From CAZPBC01 sp964584775 (lineage in GTDB: Bacteria > Chlamydiota > Chlamydiia > Chlamydiales > SLFE01), in NCBI GenBank assembly GCA_964584775.1, contig CAZPBC010000026.1:1-25305 (forward strand): a DNA stretch of 25,305 nucleotides, in the 5' to 3' direction. Of this stretch, positions 7,939 to 16,070 are shown piece by piece; the stretch's first letter is position 1; each line of letters opens with the position of its first letter. A program made the translations under genes and the position numbers. The notes below the pieces were generated by a model. It saw only the letters and a program-made list of their open reading frames with translations. It was not told the DNA's origin and did not search any database.

Positions 7939-8478
7939 ATGTCTACTACCGAAGCTAGTACTGCTAATAAGCAAATGAGCCCTTACGTGCTAAGCGCTAT
8001 CGAAACGGGTGTTGTTGTTGCTGCAGGTGAAGGTGTTAACCAAGCTGTTATCGCTGGTTACCTTGGAAAAGCAATCACTTCTGTTGCGACTGGCCACGCT
8101 GCTGCTGTTGCTGGTGCTTTCGCTATCGTTGATCAAGTTGCTAAGCATGCAATCGCTTACGTTGCTGAGAAATTCGAAAGCCTAAGCTTCCTTAAAAACG
8201 AGTACGTTGCACAAGCTATCTCTGTTGTTGCTGGTGCTGCCGCTGCTTATGGTGCTGCTGTTGCTCTAGGCGTGACTGCTACTCCAGCTCTTACAGCTCT
8301 TGCTGTGATGGTTGTAGTTGGTAAAATCCTTGGCTTCGCTGTTACCTACTTCCTAAAAGGTGACGCACCTGCTGTTGATGATGCTAAGAAAGCTAAAGTT
8401 GAACCTACTGATGGTGCTAAAGACCCTGAAGGCCCTAAAGACGGTGGTGAAGATACTCCTTCTTCTGAAGGCGTATAA
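7939..8478 (+). CDS. Small Ala/Val-rich membrane protein, 179 aa, probably abundant
   Basis: I do not recognise a named family. There is no cleavable signal peptide. A weakly hydrophobic region (about 17-60) leads to an amphipathic linker, then two strong hydrophobic segments (about 90-111 and 116-139) separated by a short GVTATP turn, and a hydrophilic, acidic Pro/Gly/Asp-rich tail (140-179). That bilobed hydrophobic hairpin with a soluble tail resembles chlamydial inclusion-membrane (Inc) proteins, but this is only a shape comparison. Codon choice is strikingly uniform (GCT, GTT, GGT, CTT), unlike neighbouring genes, and the start has a perfect AGGAGG 8 nt before ATG. Both suggest strong expression. 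A strong terminator follows, so it is probably a single-gene transcript. The protein encoded at 11525-11974 is a clear paralog. Confidence 0.85.
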   Translation: MSTTEASTANKQMSPYVLSAIETGVVVAAGEGVNQAVIAGYLGKAITSVATGHAAAVAGAFAIVDQVAKHAIAYVAEKFESLSFLKNEYVAQAISVVAGAAAAYGAAVALGVTATPALTALAVMVVVGKILGFAVTYFLKGDAPAVDDAKKAKVEPTDGAKDPEGPKDGGEDTPSSEGV

Positions 8479-8505
8479 GCTAAGCTTGGCTAAACGACGA
8501 AAAAA

Positions 8506-8536
8506 GGCGAGTGCTTCGGCACTTGCCTTTTTTTTT
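8506..8536 (+). terminator. Strong rho-independent terminator (UUCG tetraloop)
   Basis: A 9-bp stem (GGCGAGTGC paired with GCACTTGCC, one G-U pair) capped by a TTCG tetraloop is followed by nine T residues. It lies 27 bp after the stop of the small membrane protein gene and isolates it from valS. Confidence 0.95.
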
Positions 8537-8587
8537 ATTCAACTTCTGCCTTATACTCTCTCTTCCACCTTTTAACGAGAGACTTAG

Positions 8588-11428
8588 ATGACAGAAGAGC
8601 TTCCAAAAAATTACTCGCCTGAGGAGCACGACCCAAAATGGAACCAATTTTGGGAAGAACACTCCCTCTTCCGCGCCGATGCCTCCTCAGACAAGCCCCC
8701 CTTCTGCATCGTCATCCCCCCTCCGAATGTAACAGGTGCTCTCCACATGGGCCATGCCCTTGTCAATACCCTTCAGGACATCCTTATCCGCTTTAAGCGC
8801 ATGCAGGGCTATGAAGCTCTCTGGGTCCCTGGAACCGACCATGCCGGTATCTCGACTCAAACGGTCGTCGAGCGACACCTTATCGAGTCGGAAAACAAGA
8901 GGCGCAGCGACTACTCTCGAGAGGAGTTTTTAGCAAAGGTCTGGGAATGGAAGAGCGAGTATGAGAAGCGGATTGTCCATCAACTGAAAAAGATGGGCTG
9001 CTCTTGTGACTGGTCACGTATGCGCTTCACCATGGATGAAAAGAGCAACCGCGCCGTCCGGACTGTCTTCAAAAAACTCTATGATCAGGGACTCATCCAC
9101 AAAGCCGACTACCTCGTCAACTGGGACCCTGTCACTCAAACTGCCATTGCGGATGATGAAGTCGAGTATGAGGAGCGTTTGGGTCATCTATGGACCATCA
9201 GCTACCCTGTCGTTGGGGAAGAGAGAAGCGTCCAGATCGCAACAACACGCCCCGAGACGATGCTGGGTGACACAGCTGTTGCCGTCCACCCCAAAGACGA
9301 GCGCTATGCCGACCTCATAGGAAAGAAGCTCCTCCTCCCTTTGGTGAACCGTGAAATTCCCATCATCGCCGATCGCCACGTCGACCCCGAGTTCGGAACC
9401 GGCTGTGTGAAGGTCACCCCCGCTCATGATCCCAATGATTACGAGATGGGTGTCAATCACGATCTCCCCTTTATCAACATCATGACCCCGGATGGAAAGA
9501 TCAACGAAGAAGGGGGTGAGTTCCAAGGCTTGTCCATGCTCGATGCCCGTGAAGCGGTCGTCGAAAAATTGAAGCAGCAAGGCTTCCTCGTCAAGGTTGA
9601 GGAGCACCCGCACCGTGTCGGCCTCTCCTACCGCTCAAAAGCCGTCATCGAACCCTACATGTCGAAGCAATGGTTCGTCAAAATGGGCGGTTTCCAAGAG
9701 AGCCTTGAAAAGATGGTGAGTGACCAGCAAGTGGCCCTCCTTCCCAAATCCTGGGAAAACACCTACTTCCACTGGATCCGGAACCTTAGAGACTGGTGTA
9801 TCAGCCGACAACTCTGGTGGGGACACCAGATTCCCGTCTGGTATGAAAAAGCCCACCCTGAAAACCGCATCTGCTATGCCGGTGAAGGCCTACCCAAAGA
9901 GGTCGAAGAAAACCCTGATGCATGGGAGCAAGATCCGGACGTCCTCGACACCTGGTTCTCCTCTGCACTCTGGCCCTTCTCGACCCTTGGCTGGCCGGAA
10001 AAAACGGAAGAGCTCGAAAAGTTCTACCCTAACAGTGTCCTGGTCACCGGTCACGACATCCTCTTTTTCTGGGTCGCACGGATGCTCTTGATGGGCAACT
10101 ACATCCATCAAACCCCTCCGTTCCCAAAAGTATTCCTACATGGACTCATTTTTGGAAAATCCTACTGGCGAAAAACCGAAGAGGGATCGATCCAATACGT
10201 TTCAAGAGAAGAGCGCCGCAAGTATGAACTGGGCACACCTCCACCAAAAGAGGTTCTAAGCCGCTGGGAGAAGATGTCGAAGAGTAAAGGGAACATCCTT
10301 GATCCCCTCGAGATCATCGAAGAATATGGCACGGACGCCATGCGTATTGCCCTCGCCTCTACAGGATCCCAGTCTCGAGAGATCGACCTCGACCTCCGCA
10401 AATTTGAAGAGTTCCGCAACTTCACCAACAAGGTTTGGAACGGCGCGCGCTTCGTTCTGATGAATCTCCAAGACGGAGAGCATCCTGGACTCACTAGCAC
10501 TGAATTCACCAAAGGACTAGATCTTGACCTCCTCGATCTCGAAGACCACTGGATCCTGGCTAAACTCTCAAGCGCCATTGAAACCGTCACTAAGTCTTTA
10601 GACAGCTTCTCTTTTGATACAGCCGCCCTATGTGCCTACGACTTCTTCTGGAAAGAGTTCTGCGCCTACTACGTGGAGATCGTCAAGCCCACTCTCTTCG
10701 GTAAAGAGAAAGGTCCTGAAGAACGCACCAATAAGCAGAAAGTCCTCGCGATCGTCCTCCTCGCTTCAATCCGGCTCCTCCACCCGATGACACCATTCAT
10801 TACAGAAGAGCTCTTTCAAACACTGAAAACAAGACTTGGAGTTTCAAAGCTAGATGATGAGCAAGACCCTTACACTCGGGATGCGATTCAAGCCCTCCAT
10901 CAAGTGTCGATTGCAGTGGCTCCCTATCCGACTCCTCTCTATCCTAAAGAGAAGATCCAGGAGGTCGAGAAGGAGTTTGCTCTTTTGGAAGAGGTGATCT
11001 ACTCGATCCGCAATATCCGAGGGGAGATGAAACTCCCTCCGAGCAGTGCTGTCGAAGTCCACCTTGTAGGAAAAGAGCGCGCCGCGATTGAGAAAAATGC
11101 CTCCCTCATCCGCGCCCTCGTTAAAACAAAAAGTTTAGAGTTTCACGACAAAGAACCCCCTCTTGACTTCGCTTCAAGTGCAGTTGTCGGCTCGCTGAAG
11201 CTCTTCATCCCTCTCCCCTCAGAGAGGATTGAAGAGGAGAAAAGGCGCCTCTCCAAAGAGCAAACCAAGCTCGAAGGACAGCTGCAAGGCCTCCGCTCAC
11301 GCCTCGACAACCCCGAATTTGTCTCCCGCGCCCCCGAAGAGCTCATTGCCAAAACCAAAGAGCAACTACAGCAGCAAGAACACAAGCTTGAAGAAATTCA
11401 AGGCAAGCTTGCCCTTCTACAAAAATAA
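8588..11428 (+). CDS. valS: Valyl-tRNA synthetase
   Basis: A complete 946-aa class I synthetase that charges tRNA-Val with valine. The HIGH-type motif is HMGH at residues 53-56 within PPNVTGALHMGHAL. The KMSKS motif begins at K562 in KMSKSKGN. The TTRPETMLGDTAVAVHP region of the CP1 editing domain is present. The last 65 residues form the charged coiled-coil arm typical of ValRS. Start ATG 8588 follows a GAGAG ribosome-binding site. A TATACT at 8552-8557 may be its -10 box, but no clear -35 was found. Its cognate tRNA-Val(GAC) lies in the same window at 19496-19569. The gene is flanked on both sides by the paralogous small membrane proteins. Confidence 0.98.
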   Translation: MTEELPKNYSPEEHDPKWNQFWEEHSLFRADASSDKPPFCIVIPPPNVTGALHMGHALVNTLQDILIRFKRMQGYEALWVPGTDHAGISTQTVVERHLIESENKRRSDYSREEFLAKVWEWKSEYEKRIVHQLKKMGCSCDWSRMRFTMDEKSNRAVRTVFKKLYDQGLIHKADYLVNWDPVTQTAIADDEVEYEERLGHLWTISYPVVGEERSVQIATTRPETMLGDTAVAVHPKDERYADLIGKKLLLPLVNREIPIIADRHVDPEFGTGCVKVTPAHDPNDYEMGVNHDLPFINIMTPDGKINEEGGEFQGLSMLDAREAVVEKLKQQGFLVKVEEHPHRVGLSYRSKAVIEPYMSKQWFVKMGGFQESLEKMVSDQQVALLPKSWENTYFHWIRNLRDWCISRQLWWGHQIPVWYEKAHPENRICYAGEGLPKEVEENPDAWEQDPDVLDTWFSSALWPFSTLGWPEKTEELEKFYPNSVLVTGHDILFFWVARMLLMGNYIHQTPPFPKVFLHGLIFGKSYWRKTEEGSIQYVSREERRKYELGTPPPKEVLSRWEKMSKSKGNILDPLEIIEEYGTDAMRIALASTGSQSREIDLDLRKFEEFRNFTNKVWNGARFVLMNLQDGEHPGLTSTEFTKGLDLDLLDLEDHWILAKLSSAIETVTKSLDSFSFDTAALCAYDFFWKEFCAYYVEIVKPTLFGKEKGPEERTNKQKVLAIVLLASIRLLHPMTPFITEELFQTLKTRLGVSKLDDEQDPYTRDAIQALHQVSIAVAPYPTPLYPKEKIQEVEKEFALLEEVIYSIRNIRGEMKLPPSSAVEVHLVGKERAAIEKNASLIRALVKTKSLEFHDKEPPLDFASSAVVGSLKLFIPLPSERIEEEKRRLSKEQTKLEGQLQGLRSRLDNPEFVSRAPEELIAKTKEQLQQQEHKLEEIQGKLALLQK

Positions 11429-11443
11429 TTCTCTTTTTGTTAA

Positions 11444-11449
11444 TATAAT
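11444..11449 (+). promoter_or_regulatory. Consensus -10 box (TATAAT) upstream of the 11525 gene
   Basis: A perfect TATAAT lies 16-21 bp after the valS stop. It overlaps a perfect 10-bp palindrome TTGAATTCAA (11449-11458) placed where an operator could act. No good -35 hexamer was found at 16-18 bp. The predicted leader is about 68 nt. Confidence 0.35.
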
Positions 11450-11524
11450 TGAATTCAAAGAAAGGCTATTTCTTTTATTTTGATGAAATTTATGAAAATT
11501 GAACGTTATGAGAGGATTTAATCC

Positions 11525-11974
11525 ATGGTTACAAACACACAAGCTTCTGATAATAAATTTAACTGGGGACCTCTAGTTGAAGGTGTAACATGCATCGGCA
11601 TAGCAGAAGGTTTTAACTACAGTTTAAACTTTCTTCCCTATCCTGAGGTCTCTTCCATGTCTGTCCTCCCGGTAGGAGTCGCCGCTTTTGCTGCTTCTAT
11701 CTTCACTGTCGTTGACCAAGTAGCTCAATACGCTCTAAGAAAGTTGGCTGAAAAGTTTGAGCTCAACTTTCTCAAGAATGATTGGACCCTTAGAGTGATT
11801 TGCGTCCTCCTTGCCAGTGCAGTGGTCTTCATGGCATCAGCCCCACTTGGGATCACCAGCTCGGGAGGCCTTGCTACAATTGCATGGACTGTCATGGCTG
11901 GAAAGATTGTTGGTTTGGGGATAAAAGAATTAGCTTTGGCCAGGCCTGAAAAAAACCAAGACAAGATAAGCTGA
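11525..11974 (+). CDS. Small membrane protein, 149 aa, paralog of the 7939 gene product
   Basis: This protein shares a core with the product at 7939-8478. Residues 60-79 here match residues 61-80 there at 12 of 20 positions, including VDQVA and AEKFE. FLKN follows shortly after, and the GK(I) near 126 is also conserved. It keeps the two C-terminal hydrophobic segments (about 90-108 and 115-135) around an LGITSSG turn. It lacks the long acidic tail, ending in a short charged stretch, and its N-terminus is different. Codon use is ordinary, unlike its paralog. The start ATG 11525 has AGAGGA upstream, and the leader resembles that of the paralog around the ribosome-binding site, consistent with duplication including the start region. 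Function unknown. Confidence 0.8.
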   Translation: MVTNTQASDNKFNWGPLVEGVTCIGIAEGFNYSLNFLPYPEVSSMSVLPVGVAAFAASIFTVVDQVAQYALRKLAEKFELNFLKNDWTLRVICVLLASAVVFMASAPLGITSSGGLATIAWTVMAGKIVGLGIKELALARPEKNQDKIS

Positions 11975-12010
11975 AGCAAGCTAGTAAATAAAGTTAAAAT
12001 AAATCTTTAT

Positions 12011-12040
12011 TAGAGGCAGGAACACAGACTCCTGCCTCTA
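12011..12040 (+). terminator. Perfect 11-bp hairpin, likely terminator
   Basis: TAGAGGCAGGA and TCCTGCCTCTA form an 11-bp perfect stem around an 8-nt loop, 37 bp after the stop of the small membrane protein gene. The downstream plus-strand tail (TCATAATCTC) is only moderately T-rich, so efficiency is uncertain. It immediately precedes the promoter of the next operon. Confidence 0.6.
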
Positions 12041-12048
12041 TCATAATC

Positions 12049-12077
12049 TCGGCAAATAAGCGATTTTCTGCTATACT
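12049..12077 (+). promoter_or_regulatory. Promoter of the DRTGG-mnmA-waaC operon, possibly leaderless
   Basis: A -35-like TCGGCA (12049-12054, 4 of 6) is spaced 17 bp from TATACT (12072-12077, 5 of 6). The expected transcription start is about 12084, only 3 nt before the ATG at 12087. There is no Shine-Dalgarno in the intervening CATTGCTT. Together these predict a leaderless or nearly leaderless message. Confidence 0.5.
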
Positions 12078-12086
12078 ACATTGCTT

Positions 12087-13181
12087 ATGAGGAAAGGAAT
12101 TTTTATAGCTGCTACGGGCCAAAATGTAGGGAAAACAACCTGCTGTCTTGGTCTCATTGCGGCTCTCAAAAAACGTTTTAACAGAGTTGGGTTCATTAAG
12201 CCTGTCGGCCAACAGCATGTCGAGATCACTCCTGGCCTGATTGTTGACAAGGATGTCCAGCTTTTCCAAGAGGTTTTCGACTTAGAAGATGATTGGAAAG
12301 AGATGAGCCCTGTCATCATTCCTTCCGGTTTTACAAGAAAATTTTTAGATAAAGAGATCACCTCTGAGTCGCTCAAAGAGAGCATTGTTCGCTCTTATGA
12401 AGCCATCTCCTCAAGGAGTGATTTTACAATTGTCGAAGGAACCGGCCATGTGGGCGTGGGGTCGATCCTGGAGCTCGGCAATGCCGAGGTGGCCCGGATG
12501 CTCGATTTGGAGATGATCCTGATCGCAACAGCAGGTCTAGGCTCGACGTTTGACGAGCTCACAACCTATATTGAGCTGGCTCATCGGAAAGGTGCCAAAG
12601 TACGCGGAGTGATCCTCAATCGCGTCCAGCCTGAAAAGAGAGAAATGGTCCAAAACTATATGCAGAAAGCGCTAGACCGCTACTCTATTCCCCTCCTTGG
12701 TACCATCCCGTACAACGCGTTTCTTAATACTCCAACGATGAGCGACTTTGCCGCCTACCTCAAAGCCCCTCTAATTACAGGCCAAGAGAATGCTTTGCGG
12801 CACTTTAAACACAAGCGCCTTGTCGCAAGCTCACTGAGAGCCTTCCTTGAAGAGGAGAGGAAAGAAGAACTCATCATCACTCCCGCGAGTCGGAGCGACA
12901 TTATCGCGGCAGTGATTGAGATGGAACGCGAAGACCACCGTAGCTGTGGAATGATTTTGACGGGAAGCCAGCCTCCTGATGAAGAGACCTACCGACGCAT
13001 TTATGAAAGCGACATCCCGATCATCTATGTTCCCCTCTGCAGCTATGATGCGATGAAAAAAATCACCTCCTTTATTGCTAAAATCCGCCGTGAAGACCAC
13101 TCCAAGGTCAAGAAGGCGATTGAACTCGTCGAAGAGGAGATCCTCCTAGACCCCTTAATTAGAGAATTAGACCATGCCTGA
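12087..13181 (+). CDS. BioD-like P-loop / DRTGG domain protein (Pta N-terminal-like)
   Basis: A 364-aa protein resembling the N-terminal regulatory half of long phosphotransacetylases, without the catalytic PTA/PTB domain. The P-loop is AATGQNVGKTT (8-18), with the first Gly of the BioD motif replaced by Ala. A Walker B-like VEGTGH is at 116-121 and LNRV at 177-180. The DRTGG-type domain covers about 215-335, with the family's TPGDRSD signature appearing as TPASRSD (265-271) and LTG at 291-293. Free-standing proteins of this type exist; their role is poorly defined and often guessed to be nucleotide-sensing control of acetyl-phosphate metabolism. ATG 12087 is chosen over TTG 12081. The last 8 bp overlap the mnmA start, implying translational coupling. 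Confidence 0.8.
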   Translation: MRKGIFIAATGQNVGKTTCCLGLIAALKKRFNRVGFIKPVGQQHVEITPGLIVDKDVQLFQEVFDLEDDWKEMSPVIIPSGFTRKFLDKEITSESLKESIVRSYEAISSRSDFTIVEGTGHVGVGSILELGNAEVARMLDLEMILIATAGLGSTFDELTTYIELAHRKGAKVRGVILNRVQPEKREMVQNYMQKALDRYSIPLLGTIPYNAFLNTPTMSDFAAYLKAPLITGQENALRHFKHKRLVASSLRAFLEEERKEELIITPASRSDIIAAVIEMEREDHRSCGMILTGSQPPDEETYRRIYESDIPIIYVPLCSYDAMKKITSFIAKIRREDHSKVKKAIELVEEEILLDPLIRELDHA

Positions 13182-14268
13182 ACAAGAAACCGTAGTCATT
13201 GCGATGTCTGGAGGAGTGGACTCCTCAGCCACAGCTGCATTGATGGTAAAAAAAGGATACAACTGCGTCGGAATGACGATGCGCCTTTGGAAAGGAGAAG
13301 AGGCTGAGCAGTCCTCGTGCTCAAACCAAAGCTGCTGCGGTGCAGAGTCTGTGGAAGACGCACGCCTTGTCGCTCGTGCTCTCGACATCCCCTACTATGC
13401 GATCAATTTCAAAGAGGAGTTTTGGAACGAAGTCGTGGTCAAATTCGCGCAGGAGTATTTTGCAGGCCGCACCCCTTCTCCCTGCATCCTCTGCAACGAA
13501 AAGCTCAAGTTTGACACTCTCTACAACAAAGCGCGCGAAATCGGAGCAAGCAAAGTCTGCACAGGACACTACGCACGCATTGAATTCGATCAAAACCGAG
13601 GCCGCTACCTCCTTCTCCGTGGGAAATACCGAAAGAAAGACCAGTCCTACTTTCTTTTTAGTATGACTCAAGAGCAGCTCTCAAAGACTCTCTTCCCTGT
13701 GGGAGAATTCACCAAAGAAGATATCCGAGACATGGCTGAAGATGCGGGCTTGGTGACAGCGAAGAAGCCTGAAAGCCAAGATATCTGCTTCATTCCCGAC
13801 GGTGACTACGCCGCATTCCTTGAGCGCCACTTCCCAGAAGAGACCAAGAAAGCCAAAGCGACTGTCAAACATGTCAATGGCGAGACTCTCGGTGAGAATA
13901 AAGGAACCTATAGTGTCACGGTTGGACAGAGAAAAGGGCTTGGTATTGCCTTTGGAGAACCTCTCTATGTCACAGGAATTGACGCAGAGAAAAAGGAGAT
14001 CCTCGTCGGTTCACGTGAAGATGCTACAAAGCCGGAATGCATCATTGAAGGGGTGAACTGGATCGCTGTCGACCCACAGGTCGGAGACGAATTCCGCGTG
14101 AGCGCTCGGATTCGCTCGAGAGGCCCCGAGTCTCCAGCAACGGTGACTGCACTCGAAGAGGGGAAAGCGCGCGTGGTTTTTGATACACCAGCCCATGCCG
14201 TCACCCCCGGTCAAGCTTGTGTCTTCTACCAAGATGAGATCGTCTTCGGAGGCGGATGGATCAAGTAG
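13174..14268 (+). CDS. mnmA: tRNA-specific 2-thiouridylase MnmA
   Basis: A 364-aa cytoplasmic enzyme that adds sulfur to U34 of tRNA-Lys, -Glu and -Gln, improving decoding. The ATP pyrophosphatase loop is SGGVDSS at 12-18. The two catalytic cysteines are C107 (ILCNEKLKF) and C205 (SQDICFIPDG). The tRNA-handling TGHYAR motif is at 130-135. Length is standard. The start ATG lies inside the end of the upstream DRTGG gene (8-bp overlap) and the stop lies 13 bp inside the heptosyltransferase gene, so the three genes form a tight operon. Confidence 0.97.
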   Translation: MPEQETVVIAMSGGVDSSATAALMVKKGYNCVGMTMRLWKGEEAEQSSCSNQSCCGAESVEDARLVARALDIPYYAINFKEEFWNEVVVKFAQEYFAGRTPSPCILCNEKLKFDTLYNKAREIGASKVCTGHYARIEFDQNRGRYLLLRGKYRKKDQSYFLFSMTQEQLSKTLFPVGEFTKEDIRDMAEDAGLVTAKKPESQDICFIPDGDYAAFLERHFPEETKKAKATVKHVNGETLGENKGTYSVTVGQRKGLGIAFGEPLYVTGIDAEKKEILVGSREDATKPECIIEGVNWIAVDPQVGDEFRVSARIRSRGPESPATVTALEEGKARVVFDTPAHAVTPGQACVFYQDEIVFGGGWIK

Positions 14269-15299
14269 CGCCCCAATCGATCTTGATCATCAAAACCTCT
14301 GCCCTTGGGGATGTCGTCCACACCTACCCAGTCATCCACTACCTAAAAACCCACTTTCCTGACTGTCAGATTGACTGGGTCGTAGAAAAGGGGGCCGCTC
14401 CCCTCGTCAAGTCACATCCCGACATCCGTCACACCTTTATCTCGGACACCAAGAAGTGGAGAAAAAGTCTCTTCAGTAAAACCACCCGCGAAGAGATTGC
14501 GGAATTTCGACGGCGTGTTGGAAAGGAGGACTATTGCCTCCTCATCAACTTGCAGGGAAACTTAAAAAGCACCCTTCTCTCCTTCTCTGCACGCGCAAAA
14601 AAGCGCGTCGGCTATAGCTATGGCACGGCTCCAGAGAGCCTCAGTGCTCTTTTTGTCGATCAAAGAATCCACCCCCCAAAAGGACAGAATATCCGCAATG
14701 AGTACCTCTACTTTGTGGAATCGCTCTTTGGGTTACCAGCCCCTTCTCCGATGCCAGTCCGTCTCACACTGAATGAGAAAGAACAAGAGGAGCTAGAAGG
14801 ATTGAATTTGAAAGAAGGGATTCTGATCTGCCCCTTTAGCGCCTGGAAGAACAAAGAGGTCTCTCTAGAGTCCTTATTTAAACTCCTTCTTCACCTCTCT
14901 AAAAAAGAGCAGACCCTCTATCTTCTTTCAGGGAACAAGCGAGAGAGAGCCATCGCTGAATCCCTCTCCCAGCGAACCTCAGGTCTTGTGCAGCTCCTCC
15001 CCCTGGTTTCTCTTCCCCTACTTTCACATGTGATGGGAAAGCTCGGAAAAGTGATCGCTTGCGACTCTCTCCCACTCCACCTAGCTGACACTGCTGGAGC
15101 AAAAACACTGGGACTTTTCGGAGCCTCTTCATCAAAAAAGTACGCTCCTCTTGAAAGCCTAAATCTTCAAGGCAGCTGTCCTTATGGAGAGACATTTGAA
15201 AAACGGTGCAGAAAGCTCCGTAGCTGTGCAACAGGTGACTGTATCAAGAAGCTTCCTGTCCAGACGCTAATCAATTTCAGTGAGAAATGGTCTTCTTGA
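14256..15299 (+). CDS. waaC: LPS heptosyltransferase I-like (glycosyltransferase family 9)
   Basis: A 347-aa GT-B glycosyltransferase resembling WaaC, which adds the first heptose to Kdo2-lipid A on the cytoplasmic face of the inner membrane. The N-terminal ILIIKTSALGDVVHTYPVI (about 9-27) and WVVEKGAAPLV (about 41-51) closely follow WaaC. The donor-binding half shows ICPFSAWKNKE, SGNKRER and CDSLPLHLADTAGAKTLGLFG. The cysteine-rich C-terminus (CPYG...CRKLRSC...CIKKL) is common in GT9 enzymes. GGAGG lies just before ATG 14256, inside mnmA. Heptose transfer is inferred from family resemblance; acceptor and sugar may differ. The 3' end overlaps the convergent pseudouridine synthase gene by 33 bp. 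Confidence 0.85.
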   Translation: MDQVAPQSILIIKTSALGDVVHTYPVIHYLKTHFPDCQIDWVVEKGAAPLVKSHPDIRHTFISDTKKWRKSLFSKTTREEIAEFRRRVGKEDYCLLINLQGNLKSTLLSFSARAKKRVGYSYGTAPESLSALFVDQRIHPPKGQNIRNEYLYFVESLFGLPAPSPMPVRLTLNEKEQEELEGLNLKEGILICPFSAWKNKEVSLESLFKLLLHLSKKEQTLYLLSGNKRERAIAESLSQRTSGLVQLLPLVSLPLLSHVMGKLGKVIACDSLPLHLADTAGAKTLGLFGASSSKKYAPLESLNLQGSCPYGETFEKRCRKLRSCATGDCIKKLPVQTLINFSEKWSS

Positions 15300-16070
15300 A
15301 TGGACCACCACTGGCTCCCATTCATAGATAAACTCGAGCGAGGTCGCATGCAACCAATAATGGGGCGGCCGAAGTTGCGATATAAAAGACTTTGCATACG
15401 TCGTATCTCCTACAAGCGGGTGGCCCAGGCTCGATAGGTGCACGCGGATCTGGTGGGTCCGTCCGGTCACTGGTTCAAGTTCCAAAAGCGTTTCCCTCTC
15501 TAACCTTTGAAGCACCCTCCAGTGGGTTTTTGCATGCACTCCTTTCTCTGACACTCCCCAAACCGCTTGATTGCCTATCTGAGCCACCTTGGCAAGAGGT
15601 TGATCAATGCACCCCTCCTCTTCCTTTACGACACCATCGACCAGTGCGTGATAGCGCTTTTTCACCCCTCTCTCTTTAAAAAGCTGAAGAAGGACTTCCT
15701 CTCCACTCTTTGTCTTAGCAACGACAAGGCAGCCTGTGGTGTAGCGATCTAATCGATGGACAAGCGAGAGGCTCCTTCCAATGGGTGAAAAGAAAGTGAG
15801 ATTTTCAGGAGCGCAGACAAAATCTGCAGGTTTATCGTAGATAAAGAAGTCTTCCGCTTCGAAGAGGACTGACTCCTTTGAAAAGAGGGCTTTAGTCGGC
15901 TCATCCGATTCATGAAGTCGTACCTGCTCATCTCCTCTTAGGCGGCGACTCGCAAAACGCTCCACTTGGCCATTTACATCCACTTGACCGCGGTCGACAA
16001 AACGTTTCAGCTGCTTTTTTGAATAGGAAGGATAGCGCTCTTTGAGAGTTTCGAGAAGCGTCTGAGTCAT
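15267..16070 (-). CDS. RluA-family RNA pseudouridine synthase
   Basis: A 267-aa protein with an N-terminal S4-type RNA-binding region (about 15-55, including KKQLKRFVDRGQVDVNG) and an RluA catalytic domain. HRLDR at 105-109 carries the catalytic aspartate D108, and GRTHQIRVHLSSLGHPLVGD is the conserved C-terminal motif. It isomerises uridine to pseudouridine in rRNA or tRNA; which site cannot be told from sequence alone. Its ATG overlaps the pheS stop (ATGA arrangement), making it the distal member of the translation operon. Its 3' end overlaps the heptosyltransferase gene tail to tail. Confidence 0.92.
   Translation of the reverse strand: MTQTLLETLKERYPSYSKKQLKRFVDRGQVDVNGQVERFASRRLRGDEQVRLHESDEPTKALFSKESVLFEAEDFFIYDKPADFVCAPENLTFFSPIGRSLSLVHRLDRYTTGCLVVAKTKSGEEVLLQLFKERGVKKRYHALVDGVVKEEEGCIDQPLAKVAQIGNQAVWGVSEKGVHAKTHWRVLQRLERETLLELEPVTGRTHQIRVHLSSLGHPLVGDTTYAKSFISQLRPPHYWLHATSLEFIYEWEPVVVHSRRPFLTEID

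Noticed and set aside
7663..7974. Minus-strand 103-codon open frame between the AAA gene and the small membrane protein gene
   Set aside because: Composition is what antisense of A-rich DNA gives (Phe, Ser, Leu), its start lies inside the neighbouring gene and it has no ribosome-binding site or recognisable motif.
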